Part shown: piece by piece, positions 1 to 8,800 of the stretch
How the letters are laid out: each line of letters begins with the position of its first letter
Numbering within the stretch: the first letter of the stretch is position 1
Source of the DNA: an uncultured Flammeovirgaceae bacterium
GTDB lineage: Bacteria; Bacteroidota; Bacteroidia; Cytophagales; Cyclobacteriaceae
Direction: 5' to 3'
NCBI GenBank assembly: GCA_946886805.1
Contig: CAMPJM010000003.1
Coordinates: 1 to 28,885 of the forward strand
DNA: 28,885 nt
Made by a program: the position numbers and the translations under genes
The notes under the pieces: model-generated
What the model saw: the letters and a program-made list of their open reading frames with translations, nothing else
Told to the model about the DNA's origin: nothing
The model's database searches: none

Positions 1-165
1 ATACCTGCAAGCCAGCAATATGGCATTACCGTATGGAGCCCGACTGACAGTCCTGAAAGTTCTTCCTGGCGGGCAGGTGAGCCAATTGGTCTTTGGACTG
101 AAGGCTTAGTAAGAAAATTAGCTTACACAGGTGTAGCTGATGGACTGGAAGAAGCACAACAGTAA
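1..165 (+). CDS. GH10 endo-1,4-beta-xylanase, C-terminal fragment
   Basis: The first 54 codons are open from base 1 and end at TAA 163-165, so the gene starts outside the window. The tail includes ITVWSPTDSP, SSWRAGEPIGLW and RKLAYTGVADGL. It resembles the end of Bacteroidota GH10 xylanases, where the last beta-strand carries the W..TDSP segment and is followed by a conserved RK.AY.G motif. Both catalytic glutamates would lie upstream and cannot be seen. There is no T9SS sorting domain after the catalytic fold, so this copy may act in the periplasm or be surface-bound by an N-terminal lipid; that cannot be decided here. The intact GH10 gene at 2600 has a differently organised C-terminus, so the two are not simple duplicates. 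Confidence 0.75.
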   Translation: MPASQQYGITVWSPTDSPESSSWRAGEPIGLWTEGLVRKLAYTGVADGLEEAQQ

Positions 166-524
166 TAGTTTAGTTCGTTTAGTTAGTTAATTTGGTTAGT
201 TTGTAATGTGTTAGCAACAAAGGCTGGTGTTAAATCAGCCTGCGTTGCTGACCATTTACAAAATCATCGATGATTAGTTTTATCCTTCCATGAGATAACA
301 TAACACTTAGCATTATGCATAAGTCGTTTAGATTTTGCCGGTTCACAGATAGATAGAGGAAAGGCTTTTCATTTACATTCCGCAATCAAGGCATAGAGAC
401 ATTATTCTTGCCCTTTTTTAATAGTTATGATAATTCCCCTCATTATTAAAGCCTCATTCTGAATAAAAATATAAGGTAACCGCCTTATTTTAATTTTTTT
501 TCTATCATATAAAACTATAATACT
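166..524 (+). other. 359-bp spacer upstream of the first GH5 gene
   Basis: No gene was found here. It holds a run of TTAGTT-like simple sequence (about 168-205), a 6-bp hairpin at 221-241 and a weak AT-rich hairpin (ATAAGG/CCTTAT, 471-488) followed by a T-rich stretch, ending 36 bases before the ATG at 525. The second hairpin may be a weak terminator or leader structure. No clear Bacteroidota TAnnTTTG promoter was found by eye. Confidence 0.5.
221..241 (+). terminator. small hairpin after the GH10 fragment
   Basis: AGGCTG (221-226) pairs perfectly with CAGCCT (236-241) around a 9-nt loop, 56 bases after the GH10 stop. No T-run follows, so it may be a transcript 3' end structure rather than a classical intrinsic terminator. 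Confidence 0.3.
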
Positions 525-2483
525 ATGAGAAAAACTCACTTTTTATTTCTGATTGTTTTAATTGGGCTGCTCCCTATACAGAGTATGGCCTGGCCGGGCA
601 TGCCGTTGCCTCCACTTCATGTGGATGGACGAGACTTAAAAGATAACTGTGGTAATAAGGTACTGCTACATGGTGTGGCCATCACGCCAAGCCCATGGTT
701 CAATGGATGTCAGTATGGATTCAATTCCCAGTATTGTACTTGGGACAACTATGATGTGCAAGGTGCTTTGAATTATAATAAGGCTGTTATGGACAGGCTT
801 ACCAATACTGCAGATGGATGGTACCTTAATTATATAAGGCTTCATATTGATCCGTATTGGACCAACGATCCAGGATCTCCGATTCCCGAGAACGATATTT
901 CCAGATTCAACTACAACAGATTAGTAACCTACACGGATCAGGTGATTATTCCACTCATCAATCATGCCCGCCAGAGAGGCATGTACGTGATTCTTCGCCC
1001 TCCTGGAGTTTGTCCAGAACGTATAGCCGTGAATGATGCCTATCATGACTACCTAAAAACAGTGTGGACGTTTTTGTCCCAACATCCCGGCCTAAAGAAT
1101 GTAGATAATGTGATGTTTGAACTGGCCAATGAACCTGTAGAGATTTTGGGGACAAATGGTGTTTGGGGAAAAACTGGAAACGAGCATTTTGCCGCTTTAA
1201 AGAATTTCTTCCAGCCGATTGTCAATATTATCAGGAACAATGGTGCCAACAACATACTATGGATTCCTGGCACAGGATGGCAGTCGCACTATCAAGGTTA
1301 TGTCAACCATCCTATTACTGGAGGCAATATAGGCTATGCAGTGCATGTATATCCAGCCTATTGGGGAGGCCTTCACAATTATCAGGCTTTTCAAAATGCT
1401 TGGAATGAGCATGTTAAACCTATTGCAGATATTGCTCCTATTGCTGTTACAGAAATTGACTGGGCACCAAGTGGTTATGGCACTTTTGGTATAGGCTCAA
1501 CAGGAACGGCAGGAGGAGAGGGTTTTGGTGCCAACTTCAATCACATCACGCATATGTCAGGAAATGTGAGCTGGAACGTACTTGCTCCTGATAATTTATT
1601 GGATCATGGAGATCCTAATGGTGCGATTGCCTACAATGGCGATTGGCAGGCTTGCGCTGCACCAGTGAAACATTGGTTTTCAGAGTTTGCCACTGCCAAT
1701 AATCCAGTGGCCAGTTGTGGTGGTGGCGGTGGATCGAGCCTGATCAATAATGGTGTGTATGAAATTGAGTTTCAGACCAATCCCAACAAAGTGCTGGACC
1801 TCCAATATGGCGAAGATGCCAATGGAGCCGTCTTGCGACCTTGGGATAGGAATGGCGCCACTGCCCAACAATGGATAGCCGTAGACGCTGGCAATGGCAA
1901 TTGGCGCTTTATTTCCAGAGCAAGCTCCTCTAATAGATGTATTGATCTTGAAAGTGGCAGTACAAGCCTTGGAACTTCGATTAGACTTTGGGATAACTAC
2001 GGAAATGATGCCCAAGCATGGCAGGTTACTAGTGCTGGAAACGGGTATTATAAGTTAACTTCAAAATTGAACAACAGTAGAAGCTGGGATATCGCTAACT
2101 GTGATGTGGATGGCTCTCATGCCCTGCAACTATGGGATTATTATGGCACTTCCTGTCAACTGTTTAAGTTCAATCATATAACTACACTGAGTTCCTTACA
2201 AGCACCTGTTTCCCCAGCTATGAGAAAAGTGGAAATGGAAGCGTTCGTATTTGAGGTTTTTCCCAATCCAGCAACTGACGGAAACTTTACAGTTTTCTTA
2301 AGTTCGCCTCATGCTGAAGAGTATTCGATTTCAATATCGACAACAAGCGGAAAGCGTGTGTTTGATCGACAAGGCTTGCAAAATGGCCAACACTATATAA
2401 ATGCTGGCCTTGAACCAGGATTGTACATATTAGAAATAATTGGAAATGACTTCAAGCAAAATAAAAAGATTATTATAAGGTAA
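525..2483 (+). CDS. GH5 glycanase with ricin-type lectin and T9SS sorting domains
   Basis: A 652-residue secreted enzyme. A signal peptide covers about residues 1-22, ending near SMA. The GH5 TIM barrel spans about 25-395: the acid/base glutamate is E203 in FELANEPV and the nucleophile is E310 in AVTEIDWAP. A glycine linker (about 399-403) leads to a ricin-type beta-trefoil (about 409-550) with QQW and QAW lectin motifs, a likely carbohydrate-binding module. The C-terminus (about 577-652) starts with VFPNPA and ends in KKIIIR, a type A T9SS sorting domain, so the protein is probably exported to the surface or medium. The substrate is inferred as xylan or an associated hemicellulose from the neighbouring GH10, GH30 and CE1 genes; the GH5 subfamily cannot be assigned by eye and cellulose or mannan remain possible. 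A full-length paralogue lies at 22059 and a related GH5 module in the fusion at 5888. Confidence 0.9.
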   Translation: MRKTHFLFLIVLIGLLPIQSMAWPGMPLPPLHVDGRDLKDNCGNKVLLHGVAITPSPWFNGCQYGFNSQYCTWDNYDVQGALNYNKAVMDRLTNTADGWYLNYIRLHIDPYWTNDPGSPIPENDISRFNYNRLVTYTDQVIIPLINHARQRGMYVILRPPGVCPERIAVNDAYHDYLKTVWTFLSQHPGLKNVDNVMFELANEPVEILGTNGVWGKTGNEHFAALKNFFQPIVNIIRNNGANNILWIPGTGWQSHYQGYVNHPITGGNIGYAVHVYPAYWGGLHNYQAFQNAWNEHVKPIADIAPIAVTEIDWAPSGYGTFGIGSTGTAGGEGFGANFNHITHMSGNVSWNVLAPDNLLDHGDPNGAIAYNGDWQACAAPVKHWFSEFATANNPVASCGGGGGSSLINNGVYEIEFQTNPNKVLDLQYGEDANGAVLRPWDRNGATAQQWIAVDAGNGNWRFISRASSSNRCIDLESGSTSLGTSIRLWDNYGNDAQAWQVTSAGNGYYKLTSKLNNSRSWDIANCDVDGSHALQLWDYYGTSCQLFKFNHITTLSSLQAPVSPAMRKVEMEAFVFEVFPNPATDGNFTVFLSSPHAEEYSISISTTSGKRVFDRQGLQNGQHYINAGLEPGLYILEIIGNDFKQNKKIIIR

Positions 2484-2527
2484 TGTAATGGTAATCAGAG
2501 GATTGTTTTCTTAGTTTTCGTCTGGTT

Positions 2528-2573
2528 TTTATGCTCTCAGTATTAACCTTGTATTGTATACTGAGAGCATAAA
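2528..2573 (+). terminator. perfect 16-bp stem-loop between GH5 and GH10
   Basis: The arm at 2528-2543 (TTTATGCTCTCAGTAT) is the exact reverse complement of 2558-2573, with a 14-nt loop. It begins 45 bases after the GH5 stop and ends 26 bases before the GH10 ATG. There is no long T-run on the + strand, so it could be a terminator, an mRNA-stabilising 3' structure or a leader of the GH10-GH97 transcript. Confidence 0.6.
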
Positions 2574-2599
2574 TAGTTATTTAATTTAAATGAACAAAC

Positions 2600-3745
2600 A
2601 TGAAAAACAAAGGGTGGATTTTTGTCGTGTTACAATTGTTTTTGGTGCCGTTAGTTTTGCTAGGCAATGAAAATAAGGGAGAGGCAACATCAACAGACGA
2701 CAAAGGGCTGAAAGATGCTTTTGAAAACAGATTCGGAATTGGGGCCGCGCTCAATGATTTCCAAATCATGGGAAGGGATGAGGAGACAATGGAAGTGGTA
2801 AAACAGCATTTCAATGCCATCGTGGCCGAAAACTGTATGAAAAGTGGAAGGATACAACCAAAAGAGGGTGAATTTCAATTTGACCTAGCGGATGGGTTTG
2901 TAGCCTTTGGAGAAGCCAATAACATGGCCATCCATGGCCATACCTTGATCTGGCATTCACAAGCTCCCTATTGGTTTTTCAGAGATGATGCTGGCAATGA
3001 TGTGTCCCGTGAAGTGCTGATTCAACGGATGAAAGATCATATTTATAAGGTTGTAAAGCGATATAAAGGAAGGATACAAAGCTGGGACGTGGTCAATGAA
3101 GCCATATTGGATGATGGGTCTTTTCGCAAAAGTAAATTTTATGAAATTATAGGAGAGGATTTTATCAAGTTAGCATTTCAGTTTGCACATGAGGCGGACC
3201 CAGAAGCTGCACTATATTACAACGATTACTCTATGGCCAATTCAAAGAAGAGAGATGGCGTAGTAGCTATGGTCAAAAGGCTACAGGAGCAAGGGGTAAA
3301 AATCGACGGCATTGGCATGCAAGGGCATATCGGTTTGCGCTATCCTACTATTAAGGAGTTTGAAAAGAGTATCCTTGCCTTTTCGAGTTTGGGGGTGAAA
3401 GTGATGATCACAGAGCTGGACCTTACCGTGCTGCCTTCTCCATGGGAAGATGCAGGGGCTGAGCTGACGAATATCTTTGAATATAGGACCGAAATGGATC
3501 CTTACGTAAACGGCATGACGGCTGAAGTAGAGAAAGAGTTTTCAGATCGCTATTTAAGCTTTTTCAAACTCTTTATAAAGCATCAGGATAAGATTGAAAG
3601 GGTAACCCTTTGGGGCGTAAACGATGGGAATTCATGGAAAAACAATTGGCCTATTAGAGGCAGGACAGACTACCCTTTGCTATTTGACAGAGAAAATGAG
3701 CCAAAGCCAGTATTAAGTGACATTATAAAAGCAGCGCAACGTTAA
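2600..3745 (+). CDS. GH10 endo-1,4-beta-xylanase
   Basis: A 381-residue single-domain GH10 enzyme that should cleave internal beta-1,4 bonds of xylan or xylo-oligosaccharides with retention. Family marks are HGHTLIWHSQAP (about 112-123), the acid/base E167 in SWDVVNEA, YYNDY (about 206-210) and the nucleophile E272 in MITELDLTVLP. The C-terminal LWGVNDGNSW is the usual last-strand motif. A hydrophobic N-terminus (about 5-22) indicates export, with no obvious lipobox and no T9SS domain, so a periplasmic location is inferred. The length is normal for a bare GH10. An upstream ATG at 2590 is out of frame, so 2600 is the start. Only 14 bases separate it from the GH97 gene, so the two are probably cotranscribed, behind the strong stem-loop at 2528. 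Confidence 0.95.
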   Translation: MKNKGWIFVVLQLFLVPLVLLGNENKGEATSTDDKGLKDAFENRFGIGAALNDFQIMGRDEETMEVVKQHFNAIVAENCMKSGRIQPKEGEFQFDLADGFVAFGEANNMAIHGHTLIWHSQAPYWFFRDDAGNDVSREVLIQRMKDHIYKVVKRYKGRIQSWDVVNEAILDDGSFRKSKFYEIIGEDFIKLAFQFAHEADPEAALYYNDYSMANSKKRDGVVAMVKRLQEQGVKIDGIGMQGHIGLRYPTIKEFEKSILAFSSLGVKVMITELDLTVLPSPWEDAGAELTNIFEYRTEMDPYVNGMTAEVEKEFSDRYLSFFKLFIKHQDKIERVTLWGVNDGNSWKNNWPIRGRTDYPLLFDRENEPKPVLSDIIKAAQR

Positions 3746-3759
3746 GAAAAGTTGCCCAA

Positions 3760-5721
3760 ATGAATAAGATTATGACAAAAAGTTTTGTAAAGTGTATTGT
3801 AGCGTTGTTGATTTTGATCCCCAATTTGTTGCATGCCCAAAATGCCACAATCAATAGCCCTGATAATAGGCTAGAGGTAGGGGTTTTTATGCAGGACGGC
3901 CAACCGTATTATAAAGTGGCTTATGGAGGAGAAACGATCTTGGAAGAGTCGCCTTTAGGGCTATATACCAACTTGATTGATTATTCCAAAGACTTGACGT
4001 GGGTTAGATCCACCACAGACGAAGTGAAGCGTACTTATGCTGAGAACAAGTTCAAGCAATCCCAAGTCCATTATCAGGCCAATGAGTTGACTTGTACACT
4101 TTCCAGTCGTGATGGCAAAATATTGGAAATAGTTTTTTTGGTAAGCAATAATGATATAGCGTTTCGGTATCAACTTCCAGAAGTAGAAGAACCCACAGCG
4201 CTTGTAGTGGAAAAAGAACTTACAGGGTTTAATTTCCCCCAAGATGCCAAGGGTTTTTTATCTCCCCAATCAACATCGATGGTCGGTTTTAAAAGAACGA
4301 AGCCGAGCTACGAAGAAGGCTATTATATTGAACAGGACATTGCTGCCAAATCTGCCAATAAGTTGGGATATACTTTCCCGGCACTTTTCCGAAATGATGA
4401 CACCTGGACACTTATTTCCGAAACAGGCGTAAGGGGGCTTTACTGTGGTTCAAAATTGAGCGATCCTACTTCTGATGGGGTATATACTATTGCTTTCCCC
4501 GACATGACGGAAAATAATGGTTTTGGCAGCACTGGAGCAGCTATAGGAATGCCAGGGGTTACGCCATGGCGAACAATTACAGTAGGAAAGGGCCTAAAAC
4601 CTATAGTAGAAACAACGATTGCTCTCGATGTAGTAGAGCCTTTATATGAACCTTCTATAGATTATGAATTTGGTAAAGGTACCTGGAGTTGGATCATGTG
4701 GCAAGACCAGAGTATGAATTACGATGATCAGGTGAAGTATATAGATTTGGCTGCTGAATTAGGTTATGAGTTTATTCTAATCGATGCTTGGTGGGATAAA
4801 AACATTGGTTATGAGCGAATGGAGAAATTACTCGCTTATGCAAAATCAAAAGGAGTTGGAGCTTTCCTTTGGTACAACTCCAATGGGGTGGCTAATGATG
4901 CTCATCAAACACCCCGCAATAAAATGAATACAGCTATTGCCCGAAAGAAAGAAATGAAATGGCTGAAAGAAAATGGCGTAAAAGGCATTAAGGTGGATTT
5001 CTTTGGTGGTGATAAGCAAGAAACATTGAGGTTATATGAAGACTTGTTGTCGGATGCCAACGATTATGAGCTGATGGTGGTTTTTCACGGTGCTACGTTG
5101 CCCCGCGGTTGGGAGCGCATGTTCCCCAACTTTGTTGGAAGTGAAGCAGTGCTAGCGTCTGAGAATTTAATGTTCAGTCAGCATGCCAACGATAGGGAAG
5201 CCTTCAGTGCTACACTACATCCCTTTATCCGAAATGCAGTGGCCAGCATGGAATTTGGCGGTGTAGTGTTAAATAAAAGATATAATCGGACTAATGATGG
5301 CGGGAATTATAGAAAGACAACCGATGCTTTTCAATTGGCCACTGCTGTGTTGTTCCAAAGCCCTGTCCAATTCTTTGCGATTACGCCCAATAACTTAGAG
5401 GATGCACCAGCCTTTGCCATTGAGTTCATGAAGGATGTGCCTACTACTTGGGACGAAACAGTATTTGTCGACGGCTATCCTGGTAAGTATGCTGTAGTGG
5501 CAAGAAGACACGGAGGTAAGTGGTATGTAGCTGGTGTAAATGCACAGAAAGAGCCGATTACAATAACCCTAAAGGTGCCGATGCTGGCCGGACAAGATGT
5601 GATATATTACGGGGATGGAAAAGACAAATCTAGCTTTGCAAGAAACTTAAAGGTAAACAAAAAAGGAGAAGTGAAGGTGACGATTCAATCGGAAGGTGGG
5701 ATTGTTTTAGGTGGGGCATGA
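3760..5721 (+). CDS. GH97 retaining glycosidase (alpha-galactosidase or beta-L-arabinopyranosidase type)
   Basis: A 653-residue family GH97 protein with a signal peptide ending near LLHA. It has the family layout: an N-terminal beta-super-sandwich (about 28-290), a TIM barrel (about 300-565) and a C-terminal beta-sheet domain. GIKVDFFGGD places an aspartate at position 413, where the retaining branch of GH97 has its nucleophile; the inverting SusB-type alpha-glucosidases lack it. Acid/base candidates are E462 and E468 in the GSEAVLASE segment. Retaining GH97 members are known as alpha-galactosidases and beta-L-arabinopyranosidases. In a xylan locus, removal of terminal galactose or arabinopyranose side groups would fit (inference). 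There is no T9SS domain, so it is probably periplasmic. It sits 14 bases behind the GH10 gene and is likely in the same operon. Two ATGs (codons 1 and 5) are possible starts. Confidence 0.88.
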   Translation: MNKIMTKSFVKCIVALLILIPNLLHAQNATINSPDNRLEVGVFMQDGQPYYKVAYGGETILEESPLGLYTNLIDYSKDLTWVRSTTDEVKRTYAENKFKQSQVHYQANELTCTLSSRDGKILEIVFLVSNNDIAFRYQLPEVEEPTALVVEKELTGFNFPQDAKGFLSPQSTSMVGFKRTKPSYEEGYYIEQDIAAKSANKLGYTFPALFRNDDTWTLISETGVRGLYCGSKLSDPTSDGVYTIAFPDMTENNGFGSTGAAIGMPGVTPWRTITVGKGLKPIVETTIALDVVEPLYEPSIDYEFGKGTWSWIMWQDQSMNYDDQVKYIDLAAELGYEFILIDAWWDKNIGYERMEKLLAYAKSKGVGAFLWYNSNGVANDAHQTPRNKMNTAIARKKEMKWLKENGVKGIKVDFFGGDKQETLRLYEDLLSDANDYELMVVFHGATLPRGWERMFPNFVGSEAVLASENLMFSQHANDREAFSATLHPFIRNAVASMEFGGVVLNKRYNRTNDGGNYRKTTDAFQLATAVLFQSPVQFFAITPNNLEDAPAFAIEFMKDVPTTWDETVFVDGYPGKYAVVARRHGGKWYVAGVNAQKEPITITLKVPMLAGQDVIYYGDGKDKSSFARNLKVNKKGEVKVTIQSEGGIVLGGA

Positions 5722-5840
5722 GGTATCTTTCCCTTTTAAAAGCAAAGTCCTAAACCATTAACGATTGTTTTTAGAGTGAAAAGACATAGGTGTATATAAT
5801 ACCTGCCTTGGTATGTGACTTTAAATATAGCATACAAAAG

Positions 5841-5852
5841 CGTACGTGTACG
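5841..5852 (+). promoter_or_regulatory. short dyad upstream of the fusion gene
   Basis: CGTAC-GT-GTACG forms a perfect 5-bp dyad with a 2-bp centre, 35 bases before the ATG at 5888. Another imperfect dyad (AGGT...ACCT) lies at 5788-5804. They may be operator sites or mRNA leader structure. The evidence is symmetry and position only. Confidence 0.25.
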
Positions 5853-5887
5853 ACTGCAAATAGATGAATTGACCAAATTACTTCAAC

Positions 5888-8800
5888 ATGAGAACCTTAT
5901 TTCAATATTTCCTTTTATCAGTTTTCATTTCTTGTCTGACTTGCAATATGGTGTGGGCGTGGGAAGGAATGGATATGCCTCGGCTGCACGTGGACGGGCG
6001 GTACTTGAAAGATCCCCATGGGAATATTGTAACGTTGCATGGCTTTGCCCAGACTTTCTCCCCTTGGTTTAATGAACAAGGAACCCAGTGGACGAATTAT
6101 GACGTAGATGGATGCCTGGAATACAATAAAGGAATCTTGGATGGGGTAATGGCTGCCGGATGGAAAATGAATTTTGTCAGACAGCACATGGATCCGTACT
6201 GGTCTAATGCACCTGGTGTGTCAACTGATGGTGAGCATGATATTTCAGCATTCAGTTTCGAGCGGTTCAAGACCTACCTCGATCAGGTGTTTGTTCCAAT
6301 GGCCGAGTATGCCATTTCCAAAGGTTTGTATGTGGTTATGCGTCCACCAGGTGTGTGCCCCGAAGAAATAGCCGTTGGCGATGAGTATCAGGAATACCTG
6401 CTCAAAGTTTGGGGTTATGTGGCTCAGCATCCTATATTGAAAAACCATCCCAATATTATGTTTGAGCTGGCCAATGAGCCGGTGCGTATTCTGGGACCTG
6501 ATGGTGCCTATGGATCCGGTACGCAAGGTCATTTCGACAACCTGAAGACCTACTTCCAAGCCATTGTAGATACCATACGTACCCATGCAGATAATATCCT
6601 TTGGATTCCTGGCTTGGGCTGGCAATCGCAGTACCAAGGCTTTGTTGCCAATCCTATAGAAGGCCAAAATATTGGCTATGCTATTCATGTGTATCCAGGT
6701 TGGTTCAATAGCGGAGAGGGCTACGCCCCCTTTCAGGAAGGCTGGGATAAACAGATAAAGCCAGTAGCCGATTTTGCACCCGTTATGGTAACCGAGATGG
6801 ACTGGGCACCAGAGAAATACAATGCGTCTTGGGGCAAGGGAATTACCGGTACAGCTGGTGGAGAGGGGTTTGGTGCCAATTTCAAGAAGATTACGGATGA
6901 TAGTGAGAATGTTAGCTGGCTCTTTTTCACTGAGCCGCACAGGCTAAAAGATTTTACAGGTGAGCCTCCTGGCGAGGGAGAGGATTATACTTTTCTGAAC
7001 GACCCGCAAGCATGTCCGTGGCCAATCTATCAGTGGTTTGAGGAGTATGCTCTCCAAGAATATCCAAGACCGGAATTTTCCTATCAGTCGCACAGTGACA
7101 ATGGAGATGGCACCTATACCAATCCAGTTATTTTTGGCGACTTCCCCGACCCTGATGTGATCAGAGTAGGAGATGTGTATTACATGGTATCCACTACTAT
7201 GCACATTTTTCCCGGAGCCACTATTTTAAAATCCTATGACCTCGTGAACTGGCAGTATTGTAGTAATCCTCTGGAAAGAATCGAAAACACAGCCTGCTTC
7301 AATCTGGATGGCTGCGACCGCTACGGCAAGGGCCAGTGGGCCACTAGTCTTCGATATAAAGAGGGTATTTTTTATCTGCTTTTTACCACGCTGGATGAAG
7401 GCAGCTACCTGTTGACCACCACTGATCCCGAAGGTGTCTGGGAAAAAAATAAACTTGAGTCTAGTTTCTATGATCCAGGGCTGTTCTTTGACGATGACGG
7501 AAAGACCTATGTGGTATATGGTATTAATGAAATCAGGATTGCCGAGCTGGACGAAGATTTTAATAAGGTTCCGGGACAAGATAAACTAGTGTATACTGCT
7601 ACCTTTCGTGATGGACTGGAAGGGAGCCATATGTACAAAATCAATGAATATTATTACATCTATGCTACCTATGGGGGTTGGCCAGCTTTTCAGGTGGCTT
7701 TGCGTTCTTCGGATATTTTTGGTCCCTATGAAGAGAAAAAGTTGCTGGAAGATGACAATATCCATCAGGGAGCACTGGTCGAAACTCAGACAGGTGAGTG
7801 GTGGACCATGCTCTTCTATGATAAAGGAGCTTATGGAAGACTCCCCAACTTGCAGCCCGTAACATGGGTAGATGGCTGGCCAGAGCTAGGGCAGGACGGA
7901 CAAGGTGTGACCACCTATCGTAAACCTGACGTGGGACGGGAATATCCCGTTACTCCATTGCCTACCAACGATAACTTCAGAGCTTATCAGCTGGGAATGC
8001 AATGGGGCTGGAACCACAATCCGGACAACTCCAAATGGTCCTTGCTTGAGCGTCCGGGTTATCTGCGACTAGGAACGGTTGATGTAGTGGATAGCCTCCA
8101 CAAGGCCAAAAACACCCTTACTCAAAGGGTTCTTGGGTACCAACATGACTTGGATCACTCTTATGGTACAATCAAGATGGAGATTGGCAACATGAAGGAA
8201 GGCGATGTTGCCGGGATTGCTATATTTCAGGATCCGTATGCCTACATTGGAATTGAAGTAATGGATGGGGAAAAGACCATTGTGATGTATAATGATGATG
8301 TCCTGCATACGGGGCCGGTAGTGAGTAACGAGGTGGTTTATTTACGTGCTGTTACCAGCTTCAACTCCAGTAAAGCCAGCTTCTATTACAGTCAGGACAA
8401 TGAAACCTATACCAAACTTGGAGATGACCTGTCCATGCAATTTCACCTTTCGGTATTTACAGGGAATAAGTTTTGCCTTTTTAACTATGCCACCCAGCAA
8501 ACTGGAGGGTATGTCGATATAGACTGGTTTAGTACGGAAAAGACCTTTGCCGAAGATCAGTTTTATGATGATTCATTCGTAGGATATAATGAAGAATCAC
8601 TGACGCTGGTAGATTTGGAAATTGATAATACCGAGCTGTTTTTGCTAACGGGCAGCATCTCAGCTATCAGTGTAAAAGCGATATATGCCGATGGACGTAA
8701 AGAGGACATCAGTATTGGGGCTGAATATACCAACCACAACCCGGATGTAGTGCAGGTGTCAAATGGGCGGGTAATGGCCAAAGTGGACGGTGAAGCCCTT

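Noticed and set aside
181..215. Promoter candidate in the TTAGTT-rich stretch (TAATTTG, TTAGTTTG)
   Set aside because: Spacing within the -7 motif is one base short of TAnnTTTG, the sequence is low-complexity, and it lies over 300 bases from the next gene.
1680..2015. Minus-strand frame under the ricin-type domain of the first GH5 gene
   Set aside because: Fully inside a well-supported + strand domain with lectin motifs; no independent support.
6245..6940. 231-codon open frame on the minus strand inside the fusion gene
   Set aside because: It lies wholly within the conserved GH5 coding region, its translation shows no recognisable domain, and the + frame has clear catalytic motifs. It is a shadow frame.
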